This document shows, piece after piece, positions 8,406 to 17,330 of a stretch of DNA of 64,000 nt. Made by a program: the position numbers and the translations under genes. The notes below the pieces were generated by a model. It was not told the DNA's origin. It searched no databases and saw nothing but the letters and a program-made list of their open reading frames with translations. The stretch covers positions 3,472,001-3,536,000 of the forward strand of contig NZ_CP137003.1 of NCBI RefSeq assembly GCF_033110965.1, written 5' to 3'. The first letter of the stretch is position 1, and the number at the start of each line of letters is the position of its first letter. This DNA comes from Raineyella sp. LH-20 (GTDB lineage Bacteria > Actinomycetota > Actinomycetes > Propionibacteriales > Propionibacteriaceae).

Positions 8406-9467
8406 GTGAGCGCAAGTCAGTACCGAGGACAGCTTGACCGCAAGCGCAAACAGCGGATCGACGCGGACAAGAAGGCGGGTGAGTACCGGTCGAAGGAGTC
8501 CTCGAAGCGAGCCGATGCCGCCAAGGCGCGGCAGGCTGCCGCAAAGACGACGAGCAGTTCCACCCGCAGCAGCAAGTTGCGGGACGCCGAGCGCCGCGAG
8601 AAGGAAGCGGAGACTGCGGGCAAGGAGGCCAGCCGCTGGCAGACCCGGGCAGCCGGCTACGCGAAGGACGAGGCCGCGCTACAGACCAAGCTCTCCCGTG
8701 CCGAACAGTCGGAGGCCGATGCCGCCGAGAGACGCCGAAAGAGCGAGCAGCAGCGTGCCGACCGGCGGGCGGCGGCTGAACGTGCCCAGCTTGAATCGCG
8801 GATCAGCGGTGCCGAGGTAGCCGTCAGTCACGCGCTGCGTCAGCTCCCAGCGCCCAAGCCGGAGAAGCTCCGAGTGCTCATGCTGGGTGCTTCGGCCGAA
8901 GGTGACCTCCGCGTTGGAAGGGAGCAGAAGCGCATCCGGGCAGCGGTCGAGTCGGCTTTGCACCGTGACCAGATCGAACTCGATGTGCGGCCAGCAGCAA
9001 CTACGGCTGACCTACTGGACGGCATCACGAAGTTCCGTCCTCACGTGGTCCACTTCTCGGGCCACAGCAACGACGACCTGATCGTCTTTGAGGATGAAGC
9101 AGACGAACCCCACGAGGGAGTGATCGTGACGGCGCTAGCCTTCGCACGCGCGATCAGCGCAACCGACGATCCTCCGCTCCTCGTCCTGCTGAACTCGTGT
9201 CGCTCCGCAGCCCAGATCGACGACCTGGTGGCTCGAGTCGTGCCGTTCGCGATCGGGATGGCCGACAGCATCGAAGACGCCGATGCGATCAACTACGCCG
9301 CACAGTTCTACGCGGCAGTCGCAAACGGGCAGTCCATCATCTCTTCGCATCTGTCGGGACAGGCTGCGCTCGAACTCGCGGGACTGGAAAGCGCTGACCT
9401 GCCGACCCTTGCTTGGGCACCCGATGTCGATCCATCAGCCACGATCCTCGTCAGCCCTGAAGGCTGA
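8406..9467 (+). CDS. CHAT-domain (caspase-like) protein with coiled-coil N terminus
   Basis: 353 residues from GTG at 8406 (GGAG about 9 bases upstream; an in-frame ATG at 8370 is an alternative). Residues 1-145 are an almost continuous charged coiled coil. Residues 152-350 form a CHAT-type peptidase domain. The caspase-like dyad is visible as HVVHFSGHS (His220) and LVLLNSC (Cys265). CHAT proteases act as effectors in several bacterial immune and cell-death systems. The gene is on the strand opposite to the transfer operon and stops only 2 bp from the converging SCO6880 gene, so it was inserted as a self-contained unit. No adjacent partner gene is visible. Its role as ICE-borne defence or killer cargo is inferred. 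Confidence 0.82.
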   Translation: MSASQYRGQLDRKRKQRIDADKKAGEYRSKESSKRADAAKARQAAAKTTSSSTRSSKLRDAERREKEAETAGKEASRWQTRAAGYAKDEAALQTKLSRAEQSEADAAERRRKSEQQRADRRAAAERAQLESRISGAEVAVSHALRQLPAPKPEKLRVLMLGASAEGDLRVGREQKRIRAAVESALHRDQIELDVRPAATTADLLDGITKFRPHVVHFSGHSNDDLIVFEDEADEPHEGVIVTALAFARAISATDDPPLLVLLNSCRSAAQIDDLVARVVPFAIGMADSIEDADAINYAAQFYAAVANGQSIISSHLSGQAALELAGLESADLPTLAWAPDVDPSATILVSPEG

Positions 9468-9469
9468 AC

Positions 9470-10942
9470 TCAGACCCGCCGGCAGAGCGGGAGCGCGGCG
9501 GCGGTGAAGGCGGCGGCTTGCTGGCCGACGAGCAGCCGCGTCTCACAGGAGGCTTGGATCGCGGCCTGCTCGATCGCGGCGACGGCGGCATCGAGCTCTT
9601 CGCCGGTGGGCGCAGAGACGGCGATGAGGCCGGTGTAGCGGAGGATGCCGTGGCCGGCGGTGAGGTCGGCTTCTTGCTGGAGCACGTCGTGATACTCGGC
9701 GGTCTGCGAGGCGTCCTCGATCTGGCCGATCTTCGCGCGCTGGGCCTGGTCGGAGATGTGCTCGACCTTCTTCCTGCGGATGTCGCGAGCAGCGGCATCG
9801 GAGCGCATCGGGGTGCAGATCAGCGAGAACGACCGCTGGATGCCGGTGGACAGCAGCACGGGCGACAGGAATCCCGGATAGACGAGCGACCTGGGCCACT
9901 CGCTGACCCAGAGCACCGCGTGGTGGGCGGAGTCGGTGCGCAGCTTGCCCCAGGTCTCGGTGACCGCAACCGGCCCTGCGGTCGCGAGGGACTGGCCGAG
10001 CCTGCCGTGCCGTTCCAGCGTGGCGGCGATCGCTGGGTCGTAGGCGGAACGCAGCATCACCGCGATGTGCCCTGGTGTCAGCCATCCCGACGGCGAGAGG
10101 TCGGCGGAGCGAAGCGCCGCGATGAGAGTGTTCATCTCTTGGCGCAGCACGGCGGCAGCACCGCGCATCCCGGCGCCCGCGGTCCTGATCTGCCGAGCGC
10201 TGGTCTTCATGTCCAGTGACAGCGAGAGGGTGGTGGCGTGGCGTTCGCCGGCGGGTCCGGCACGGTCGATGAGTTCTGCGTAGGTGTCGGCCGCCCATGA
10301 TCCGTCCGGGGTGCCGTGGGTGGCCCACCATTCGGCCAGTCCGGTGCCGGAGTCCGGCAGAGTCCGCTCCAAGACCTGAAGAGTCGCGATCCGCCCGGAG
10401 CGGCAGACGGTGGCCAGCACCCGGCCCCAGGAGCTGACGCGGCGTTCCTGCTCGCCGGGATCGAGGAGCACGAACGCGGGATGGGTGACCTCGCACACCA
10501 CGGTCAACGTGGCGGCGTGGGGGTCGTGGATCATCCCCGCTCCGGTGTCGGGGTCGGTGTACTCGCGCAGTCGCGCCATGTCGCCGGGCAGTGCGAGGGT
10601 GCCGACGGGGCGCGGGACGACGATCCTGCGCCGGTACAGCAGTTGTCCGCCGGTGGTACGCCACAGCCACCAGCAGGCGATGGGCAGCCACTCCACGATC
10701 GGCCGGCCCGCGATCGGTATCCAAGTCAGCGCGGCGGCGAGTACCCAGATCGGGGCACTGTAGGCGAGCAGCATCCCACCTCCGGCGTAGAACGCGCCGA
10801 TGAGTGTGGCTCCGCCGATGGCGAGTGTGATGAGCTGGGTCAGCGACAGGCCGAGGAGGACGCCGCGGCGGGTGAGGCGGGAGAACTTCACCGGCACGAG
10901 TTCACCCGCAGTGGGCCGGTCCTGGTTCGTGCTGCTCATCAT
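9470..10942 (-). CDS. SCO6880-family conjugation protein (VirB3/VirB4 N-terminal-like)
   Basis: 490 residues. Two hydrophobic segments near 30-75 (GVLLGLSLTQLITLAIGG and MLLAYSAPIWVLAAALTW) resemble PrgI/VirB3. A long soluble domain follows that resembles the N-terminal part of VirB4 but has no P-loop. This is the layout of the actinobacterial SCO6880 family, always found next to a short VirB4 ATPase. It directly abuts the VirB6-like gene upstream and is separated from its operon partner at 8290 by the CHAT gene. Confidence 0.82.
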   Translation of the reverse strand: MMSSTNQDRPTAGELVPVKFSRLTRRGVLLGLSLTQLITLAIGGATLIGAFYAGGGMLLAYSAPIWVLAAALTWIPIAGRPIVEWLPIACWWLWRTTGGQLLYRRRIVVPRPVGTLALPGDMARLREYTDPDTGAGMIHDPHAATLTVVCEVTHPAFVLLDPGEQERRVSSWGRVLATVCRSGRIATLQVLERTLPDSGTGLAEWWATHGTPDGSWAADTYAELIDRAGPAGERHATTLSLSLDMKTSARQIRTAGAGMRGAAAVLRQEMNTLIAALRSADLSPSGWLTPGHIAVMLRSAYDPAIAATLERHGRLGQSLATAGPVAVTETWGKLRTDSAHHAVLWVSEWPRSLVYPGFLSPVLLSTGIQRSFSLICTPMRSDAAARDIRRKKVEHISDQAQRAKIGQIEDASQTAEYHDVLQQEADLTAGHGILRYTGLIAVSAPTGEELDAAVAAIEQAAIQASCETRLLVGQQAAAFTAAALPLCRRV

Positions 10943-12313
10943 CTACTCCTTTGGTGGGCGTGGCGCGGGCGGCGGGGGCTGCTTCGGCGGCGGTGACGGG
11001 TCGGTGCTCGGCGGTCGTGGTGCCGAGATTGACGGCGGTGCCGCAGGTGAGGCGGCGGGCGGTGGCGTTGTCTGCGCGGCTGCGTCGGCGGCGTGCTCGC
11101 CCTGGGTTCCCAGCGCCGTTCCGGCCTTCGGCCCGGCGGTCGCGGCACCCTTGGCGACACTCGCCCCGACCACCACCCCTGCGGCCACGGGGCCGACCGC
11201 GGCCGCGCCGCCCCCGCCTGCGGCGGCACCTCCACCACCCGCGGCGGGTGCCGGTGCCGGGGTCTTCGGCGGTGGCGGTGTGCTACTTCCTCCACCGGAG
11301 CCTCCGCCCGCGTTCCCGCCGCCACTGCTGCTCCCGTCGAGCACCTTCTTCCGATCGCCGCCTCCTTGCGGCTTGGTCGGGACGGGGATCGGGCGGTTGA
11401 GTGCGCTCTTGGCGTCCTGCTCGGAGCCGATCGCGTGGTACATGTCGAACCCGACGAACGCGATGAACTTGTACGTGAGATACGGGGCGAACGCGGCCAT
11501 CGCCATCAGCACGATCCCCGCGATGGGATCGCTGACCGAGGCGAGGTCGGCGTCGATCGGTGCGGAGACCTGGGTGATCGCGACGAGGAACATCACGACG
11601 AGCACGAGCTTGGAGCAGATCAGCGCGACGACGAACATCGCCCACTTCCCGATCCACCCCCGCGAGGCGTCCCACGAGGCACCGCTGAACGCGAGCGGCG
11701 CGAACACGACCGCCACCAGCAGGAGCGCTTTCCGGACGAGGAGGGACAGCCACACGATCGCGGCGGCGGTGATCGCGAGGCCAGCCATGAAGATCGTGAT
11801 GATGGCGCCGACACCGGGAGCGGCGATGTTGATGCCGACCAGCCCTGCGGCGAGGAGGGCGATCTTGTCGCCCATCGACTCGGTGGTCTCTCCGGCGGCT
11901 TGCACGATCCCGATGCACAGTTGATCGACGACTTCCAGCAGCAGTGCCGTGAGCGTGATGACGACAAACGATCCGAGGACGGACTTCGCCAGGCCGAGCG
12001 CGGCGCGGGTCAGGGCGGTGGGGTCGCGGCGGATCAGCCCGGTGATGAGTTGGAGGCAGAAGAAGATCAGCATCACGAAGACGGCGATGCCGAACAGCAG
12101 GTTGTAGACGGCGATGTAGCCGGGCTTGGTGACATCCACCAGCGTCGTGGTGTCGAAGACCGACCAGACCGCCTCGAACAGCCACCCGGCGGCGGCACCC
12201 ATCGCCTGCGCGAGCCAGTCGAACGGGGCCGCGACCAACGACGCGGCTCCTTCGCCGACGGCATCGCACACCGAGGAGATCACGGGAACGTCGCACACGC
12301 CCATCACGAACAC
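10943..12313 (-). CDS. VirB6/TrbL-like conjugal membrane protein
   Basis: 456 residues from GTG at 12313. About six or seven transmembrane helices lie between residues 50 and 300 (for example YNLLFGIAVFVMLIFFCLQLI and WLSLLVRKALLLVAVVFAPLAF). A low-complexity Gly/Ala/Pro-rich tail of about 130 residues follows, likely cytosolic or wall-embedded. This is the pattern of the polytopic VirB6/TrbL channel subunit. It lies 25 bp downstream of a pilin-like gene and abuts the SCO6880 gene. Confidence 0.82.
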   Translation of the reverse strand: MFVMGVCDVPVISSVCDAVGEGAASLVAAPFDWLAQAMGAAAGWLFEAVWSVFDTTTLVDVTKPGYIAVYNLLFGIAVFVMLIFFCLQLITGLIRRDPTALTRAALGLAKSVLGSFVVITLTALLLEVVDQLCIGIVQAAGETTESMGDKIALLAAGLVGINIAAPGVGAIITIFMAGLAITAAAIVWLSLLVRKALLLVAVVFAPLAFSGASWDASRGWIGKWAMFVVALICSKLVLVVMFLVAITQVSAPIDADLASVSDPIAGIVLMAMAAFAPYLTYKFIAFVGFDMYHAIGSEQDAKSALNRPIPVPTKPQGGGDRKKVLDGSSSGGGNAGGGSGGGSSTPPPPKTPAPAPAAGGGGAAAGGGGAAAVGPVAAGVVVGASVAKGAATAGPKAGTALGTQGEHAADAAAQTTPPPAASPAAPPSISAPRPPSTDPSPPPKQPPPPAPRPPKE

Positions 12314-12338
12314 CAGCTCTCGACGACGATGGGGCGGG

Positions 12339-12659
12339 TCAGACGGACTGGCCGACGTTCCAGAAGAAGTTGATGAGCGTCACGCTCGAGCCGCAGATCA
12401 CCGCAGCGCCGCAGGAGACGAGGACGCCGATCTTCCCGCGCGAGGCGAGGTGTGGGTTGGAGGAGTTCGCGCCGAAGCCCCACACGATCGCGGACACGAT
12501 CAGCGCGAGCACGGACAGGATGAGGCCGATGGTCATCACCGCGCCGACGATGGTGCGCAGTTGGTTGATCCCCGGCAGGCCGTTGGTGTTGGGGTCGATG
12601 TTGATGTCCATTGGCACCAGCAGCGGCGCGGACATGACGTTGGCGAGCAGATCGAACAC
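12339..12659 (-). CDS. Small two-helix membrane protein (pilin/VirB2-like), copy 1
   Basis: 106 residues from GTG at 12659, chosen because AAGGAGA lies 5 bases upstream. It has two hydrophobic segments (LRTIVGAVMTIGLILSVLAL and KIGVLVSCGAAVICGSSV) separated by a short polar loop (GFGANSSNPHLASRG). Size and topology match VirB2/TrbC-like pilins and actinobacterial equivalents. It is about 45% identical by eye to the protein at 13704-13970. The two genes flank the TIGR02391 gene. Confidence 0.75.
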   Translation of the reverse strand: MFDLLANVMSAPLLVPMDINIDPNTNGLPGINQLRTIVGAVMTIGLILSVLALIVSAIVWGFGANSSNPHLASRGKIGVLVSCGAAVICGSSVTLINFFWNVGQSV

Positions 12660-12822
12660 GGTAGGTCTCCTTGGCGACGGGCGGCCCGCCCACGAACTCG
12701 CAGACGGGGTACACGCGACAGGTGCGCGCTCGTCGCCGTCCCTGTCGGTGGCCGCCCGTAGCCTTGGAGTATCTGTGCGTCGCTCGCCCGCACGGGACCG
12801 CCGGACGAGAGGTGCAAGGAAC

Positions 12823-13689
12823 ATGAGTCAGTACGGGGTGGATTACCTCCAGCGGTTGCGTGCCGCTGTTGAGAAGTTCGAGGAAGCGTTCGACGCCTGG
12901 ATGAGCACTCAGGTTGAGTCGGATCACATGTCGGCGCGCGGCCTCTTTCCTACTGTGTGGACAAAGGAAGGCCAGGACCAGAGCGAGGTTCAACGGCTCG
13001 AACTCGGTGTCGCGGAGGCTGCTGGCCTGGCGGCGAGCGCTGTGTCAGTGACCGGTGCCTACATTGGGATCGCTGGTCTCGGAGCGATCGACCCGATCTC
13101 TAACTGGTCATTTATGTCTGCGCCCAAGGCCCCCATCGCGCCTCGGGATATTCGGACTACGACCGCCAACGTCAAGGGCAGGCTCGACGCGATGATCGTC
13201 GACGCCGAGTCACGTACCGACTCTGACCTTCCGACCTTCGCTCCCGCACAGTTTCACCCCGTGGTCTGGGCTGGTGCTTCCGCCCATTGGACGACGCATC
13301 AGTACCGAGTTGCAGTTCGTGAAGCAGCCGAAGGCCTCACGGTCCACTGGAAGGAACGTCTCGGCCGGAACGATGTCGATGACACGGTCTTCTGGCAGCA
13401 GACGTTATCGTCGGGCGCTCCTGAACCGGGCAAGCCGAAGCTCACCTGGCCGGGAGGGTCGGATGACAAGACGGTGAAGAGCATGCGCGGCGGTCTTGAA
13501 CCGCTCGCTAAGGCCCTCAACGCGCTGGCCACTGGTCTGAACCTCACGGTCCGCAACGTGACGACGCACACGCGCACCGAACTGTCCGAGCAGGAAGCGA
13601 TGGAGCGCCTCGCGGCATACAGTTACCTCGCGCGCCTGCTCGACCAGTGCGAGACAGCGAGCGCCGACGCGGAGGAATCAGACCGATGA
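12823..13689 (+). CDS. TIGR02391/Ymh-family protein
   Basis: 288 residues from ATG at 12823 (AAGGA upstream). The C-terminal half carries the recognisable Ymh pattern: FHPVVWAGASAHWTTHQYR then AVREAAEGLTVHWKERLG, a middle Phe/Ser block, and a final helical segment ELSEQEAMERLAAYSYLARLLDQCE. The family is a predicted HEPN-like (Abi-type) helical domain often found in defence and mobile contexts. The first 130 residues are helical and unassigned. The gene is opposite to, and embedded in, the transfer operon between two pilin-like paralogues. Its base composition is slightly lower in GC than the neighbours. A defence or abortive-infection role is inferred from family and position. Confidence 0.78.
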   Translation: MSQYGVDYLQRLRAAVEKFEEAFDAWMSTQVESDHMSARGLFPTVWTKEGQDQSEVQRLELGVAEAAGLAASAVSVTGAYIGIAGLGAIDPISNWSFMSAPKAPIAPRDIRTTTANVKGRLDAMIVDAESRTDSDLPTFAPAQFHPVVWAGASAHWTTHQYRVAVREAAEGLTVHWKERLGRNDVDDTVFWQQTLSSGAPEPGKPKLTWPGGSDDKTVKSMRGGLEPLAKALNALATGLNLTVRNVTTHTRTELSEQEAMERLAAYSYLARLLDQCETASADAEESDR

Positions 13690-13703
13690 CCGCGAAGCCG
13701 CAG

Positions 13704-13970
13704 CTACAAACTTGAACCGACTGTGAGTAGCCAGTTCATCCAGGCCACGCCGCCTCCGGCGAGGACGGCCGCGCCGACGGAGACGAGGACACCGATGCGG
13801 CCTTTGCTGGCGGTCGCGTAGTTTCCGTGGGCCGTCGCGATCGCCCAGACGATCGCGGAGACGATGAGCATGAGGACGGCCACGATCAGGACGAACGTCA
13901 GGAGCGCGCCGACCACGGCGCGGAGGTCGCCGATGCCGCCGAGTCCGTCGAAGTCGGGGAAGACACCCAT
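13704..13970 (-). CDS. Small two-helix membrane protein (pilin/VirB2-like), copy 2
   Basis: 88 residues. It has the same layout as the gene at 12339-12659: LGGIGDLRAVVGALLTFVLI, a second hydrophobic run, ASKGRIGVLVSVGAAVLAGG, and the matching end WLLTVGSSL versus FFWNVGQSV. It lies 6 bp downstream of the peptidoglycan hydrolase gene and ends 14 bp from the converging Ymh gene. Confidence 0.75.
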   Translation of the reverse strand: MGVFPDFDGLGGIGDLRAVVGALLTFVLIVAVLMLIVSAIVWAIATAHGNYATASKGRIGVLVSVGAAVLAGGGVAWMNWLLTVGSSL

Positions 13971-13976
13971 TGCAGG

Positions 13977-15587
13977 TCACCCTGCCTTGACGGTGAGGTG
14001 GAGGTGGTCGTAGTGGCCGCCGGTGATGGAGGCGGGGTCGTGCATGCCTCCGCCGTTGTATGGCCGCCAGCCCTCGGCGTCGCGGGCGACGGACCAGATT
14101 TGGCCTTGCCAGATCAGGTACTCGACGCCGAGCACGTCGGCGTTGTCCTTCATCCAGTTGGTGACCTTCCAGCCGGCGTCGAGTTGTGCCGGGGTGGGTC
14201 GCTGGCCGATGCGGTTGCCGAAGGTGATGTCGCAAGCCCTGCCGAGGGGATGCTCGGACTTGGTGCCGGGGCGTGGTGAGTAGCAGCCCCAGCCGGTGTC
14301 GGGGAACGCTGCGAGGGTCTGCTGGTAGAGGTGGAGCATGCGGGCGGTGATCTTGCCCGAGCTGGTGGGATCGTCGACGAGCCGGTCGGGGTCTCCATCG
14401 ACGCCGGTCGGCGTGCCCGCAGTGGTGTTGTTGCAGGCGGCGGGTGATCCGCTGGTCGCTGTCGGCAGGTTCGCAGCCCCGTGCTCATTGAGCCAGGCGG
14501 CGGCGTCGATGGCTTCCCCGTTCGTGCCGCCGGGCCGGACCTCGAAGTGCAGATGTGCGCCGGTGCTCATGCCCGAGGAGCCGACATCGCCGATGTGCTG
14601 CCCTGCGTTCACGCGGTCACCGGGACGGACGTGGATGCCGCTCTGCCACATGTGCGCGTAGGCCGTGGCGACGGTCTGGCCGTCGATGGTGTGCTCGATG
14701 ACGATGAGGCCGCCGTACCCACCGGAGAACTCCGCGACGGTCACGGTGCCATCCGCGGCGGCGAGGATCGGCGTGCCGTCGGGCGCGGCGAAGTCGGTGC
14801 CGGTGTGCATCTTCCGTTCGCCCGTGATCGGGTGCACTCGCATCCCGAACGGCGAGGTCAGCACCCAGGTGCCCTCGGGCAGCGGGAACACCACCCGCGA
14901 CGACAAGACCGCCGGGCCGCCCGCGCCGCTAGCGGCACCGCCGCCTGTGGTGAGGGCGGCGAGGATGCTGTCGGCGACGGGCGCGTAGTTGCGGTAGCCG
15001 TCGGGGAAGGCGGAGACCTCGACGGCTTGGGCGGCTTCGCCAGGGTCCATCTGTTGCCAGCCGGGGATGTCGAGCAGCCCGCGCGGCGAGGGGTAGTTCG
15101 GGCCGGTCGGCCCGCCGAAGAACGCCTGCGCCTGATAGTTCGGGTCCATCAACTCGGCGACGGTGCCCCACCCGGATTGGGGGCGCATCTGGAACAGGCC
15201 GAGGGAGTCGTGGTCGCCGCCGTTGCCGTCGTTCGGGTAGTTCGCCGAGTCGGGGTAGGTGCCGGTGTTGGTGAGCATCCGCAGCGTGGACTCGGTGAGC
15301 GCGGCCATCAGCGCGATCTTGATTCCCGGCCTGCCCACGTTGGTGATGCCGTTGCCGACCGTGATGATCGTGGCCGCGTGCGTGAGCTGCTGACGATTCA
15401 GCGTGAAGGTCTCGTCGTTCGCGGTGGTCACGGTGAGCGCGTCCGGGATCGGTCCGAGGTTCACGCTCCCGGCAGGTGTGGCGCAGTACGCAGCGGCGGG
15501 GTTCATCAGCACCCCGATCCCGAGGAGCGTGGCGGCGGGGGCGAAGAACAGCAGTGCCAGCGCTGCGATGGTGGCTTTGCGGAACAC
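13977..15587 (-). CDS. Multidomain peptidoglycan hydrolase of the conjugation system (M23 peptidase)
   Basis: 536 residues, exported by an N-terminal signal or anchor (ATIAALALLFFAPAATLLGIG). Residues about 65-200 resemble a lysozyme or transglycosylase fold (IALMAALTESTLRM, then DHDSLGLFQMRPQSGWG). Residues about 225-370 are an M23 LytM-type metallopeptidase with HTGTDF and HLHFEVRPGG zinc ligands. The C-terminal 135 residues resemble the ARB_07466-type domain (TKSEHPLGRACDITFGN, then GGHYDHLHLTVK). It should open the cell wall for the transfer channel, as VirB1/TcpG-type proteins do. Carrying three wall-related domains in one chain is notable. Confidence 0.82.
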   Translation of the reverse strand: MFRKATIAALALLFFAPAATLLGIGVLMNPAAAYCATPAGSVNLGPIPDALTVTTANDETFTLNRQQLTHAATIITVGNGITNVGRPGIKIALMAALTESTLRMLTNTGTYPDSANYPNDGNGGDHDSLGLFQMRPQSGWGTVAELMDPNYQAQAFFGGPTGPNYPSPRGLLDIPGWQQMDPGEAAQAVEVSAFPDGYRNYAPVADSILAALTTGGGAASGAGGPAVLSSRVVFPLPEGTWVLTSPFGMRVHPITGERKMHTGTDFAAPDGTPILAAADGTVTVAEFSGGYGGLIVIEHTIDGQTVATAYAHMWQSGIHVRPGDRVNAGQHIGDVGSSGMSTGAHLHFEVRPGGTNGEAIDAAAWLNEHGAANLPTATSGSPAACNNTTAGTPTGVDGDPDRLVDDPTSSGKITARMLHLYQQTLAAFPDTGWGCYSPRPGTKSEHPLGRACDITFGNRIGQRPTPAQLDAGWKVTNWMKDNADVLGVEYLIWQGQIWSVARDAEGWRPYNGGGMHDPASITGGHYDHLHLTVKAG

Positions 15588-15599
15588 GACGCCAGCCCT

Positions 15600-16316
15600 T
15601 CAGCGCAGCGGGTTGTCGAGCTGCGAGAGCCGCAGCAGATGACAGGTCGGGTAGGTCGGGGCGCAGACGACGAACACGGTGAACGCGACCGGATGCTCGC
15701 TGGTGACCGGTTGCCCGTTCCAGACCCCGGCACGGTAGCGGGTGCCCTCGATCGTGACGGCCGTCGTTCCTGCCGCGAGCTGCCCCGGCTGGGCCTGCGC
15801 TGCCGCGTCGGCCCAGCCGTCGGGGACGTACGCGGCCTCGATGGTGAGGTGTTGGCGGGTGGCGTATTGCCGCAGCTCGATCCAGGCGTCTCGGGTCGGC
15901 AGGTAGACGGCTACGTCGGAGGCCAGCCCCGCCTGTTCGTCCCCGCTGGGGTCACCGACCGCGAGGATCGTCGGGCTGTAGTCCAGCGGCCACAGCCCCG
16001 AGGCGGTGTCCCACGCGAACAGCGTGGACGCGACGCCGCGAGCGAAGGTCTCGGGGTCTACCGAACGCGGAACCGCTGGAACCCGTGGTGTCCGGGGCGT
16101 GCTCGGTGCCACGGTCGGCGGTGCCGTCGTGGTCGGGCCAGGCTCCGGGCCGGGATCGGTGCTGGTGCTGGTGCGGGGGCCGGTGAGGAGTCCGTAGACG
16201 CCGACACTGGCGAGGAGCAGCAGGACGATGCCGGCGGCGATGAGGGCGACGAGTCGGCGGCGGTTCCGGGGATCGGTGGGTGCAGGGCTCATGCCGAGCA
16301 GGTGCACATCCGACAC
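15600..16316 (-). CDS. VirB8-like/conjugal transfer membrane protein
   Basis: About 230-238 residues; the start is either GTG at 16316 or ATG at 16292. One transmembrane helix (RLVALIAAGIVLLLLASVGVYGLL) is followed by a Pro/Thr-rich linker and an extracytoplasmic domain (ARGVASTLFAWDTASG, then WIELRQYATRQHLTI). Such single-pass proteins occupy the VirB8/TcpC-like position in Gram-positive type IV secretion operons. It lies 12 bp (or 36 bp) downstream of the ParB-domain gene. Confidence 0.62.
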   Translation of the reverse strand: MSDVHLLGMSPAPTDPRNRRRLVALIAAGIVLLLLASVGVYGLLTGPRTSTSTDPGPEPGPTTTAPPTVAPSTPRTPRVPAVPRSVDPETFARGVASTLFAWDTASGLWPLDYSPTILAVGDPSGDEQAGLASDVAVYLPTRDAWIELRQYATRQHLTIEAAYVPDGWADAAAQAQPGQLAAGTTAVTIEGTRYRAGVWNGQPVTSEHPVAFTVFVVCAPTYPTCHLLRLSQLDNPLR

Positions 16317-16328
16317 CCATGCCAGCGG

Positions 16329-17330
16329 TCAGAGCGCGCGGAGTCGTGGCCGCTCCACCGCGTCTTCGCGTGCGGCACGGAGGGCGTCGGCGAACCGGAC
16401 GGTGCCGTCGGTGGTGGTGAGGAAGTTCTCGAACTGCTCGTCGGTTAACTCGGCGGCGAGTGTGTCGGCGTCGTAGTGGGTCCACCAGTTGGTGAGCTCG
16501 CCCCAGGTCTGCACGAACGCGCGAAGCGGGTAGCGGACGGGTTGGCCGTCGCCGGTGACGAGCGGCAACGGCTTGGGTGGGGTGCGCTTGCCCTTCTTGA
16601 TCGACTTCGCCTGGGCCACGGCTGCTTCGGCGCGAGCGTGCATCTCTGCCTCGCGCCGCTCCCGCGCAGCGGTGTCGGCATCGCGGATCGCTTGATAGAT
16701 CGGATGCACCGCGTCACCGGCCTCGATCCGACCCAACCCGGCGGCGGCCTCGGCGCGCAGAGTCTCTGGCAGAGCAGGGTTGCCAGCGATGTCTTCGAGG
16801 TAGCCGATCTTCTCCAGCGTCGTGTGCGACGCGCCACCCGGAATCATCGCCGCCGCCTGCTCCCGGGCCTTCCCAAGCGGCCCGCTCGACGGTGGTGCAA
16901 ATTTTGCACCACCGTCGTTTCCTGGCTGGTTCTCGCTGCTGAACTGGGTCGCGCTCTTGCGACGGGCGGCGTCTTCGGCCATGACCTGCTTGATCTCGCG
17001 GTAGAGGCCGGCGGCTTCGAGCTGGGTGTAGGGCTTGTGGAGCATGTTGTCGTCCTGCTCGGCGAGGAGCTGCCCGAGCCGGTCGGACAGGCCGCTGCGC
17101 ACCCACACGTTGACGGTGCGCCAGCCGAGCTTCTTGATCGCGGCCAGGCGTCGTGCCCCGCACACCAGTACGCCGTCGATCGTGATGGTGAGTGGTTGCA
17201 GCAATCCGTCGCGCCCGATGGATGCCGCGAGGGCGTCGATGTCGCCGAGGTCGGCGCGGTGCCGGGTGCCGACGAGGATCGACTCGACGGTGCGGTCGAG
17301 CTGGATGCTGCCGATCTGTGGCTCGGTCAC
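16329..17330 (-). CDS. ParB/Srx-type N-terminal domain protein
   Basis: 333 residues. The N-terminal ParB domain shows RHRADLGDIDALAASIGRDGLLQPLTI and VLVCGARRLAAIKKLGW, matching the ParB box (E/L..SI...G.LQP, then GERR). A helical middle region and a basic segment (SIKKGKRTPPKP) follow. It may act in ICE partition, transcription or oriT binding. The 4-bp overlap with the upstream gene indicates coupling. Confidence 0.82.
   Translation of the reverse strand: MTEPQIGSIQLDRTVESILVGTRHRADLGDIDALAASIGRDGLLQPLTITIDGVLVCGARRLAAIKKLGWRTVNVWVRSGLSDRLGQLLAEQDDNMLHKPYTQLEAAGLYREIKQVMAEDAARRKSATQFSSENQPGNDGGAKFAPPSSGPLGKAREQAAAMIPGGASHTTLEKIGYLEDIAGNPALPETLRAEAAAGLGRIEAGDAVHPIYQAIRDADTAARERREAEMHARAEAAVAQAKSIKKGKRTPPKPLPLVTGDGQPVRYPLRAFVQTWGELTNWWTHYDADTLAAELTDEQFENFLTTTDGTVRFADALRAAREDAVERPRLRAL

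Noticed and set aside
14481-16448. Plus-strand open frame of 655 codons
   Set aside because: It lies antisense to the M23 hydrolase, VirB8-like and ParB-domain genes, is composed of Gly/Arg/Val-rich low-complexity sequence, and arises from the high-GC third positions of those genes.
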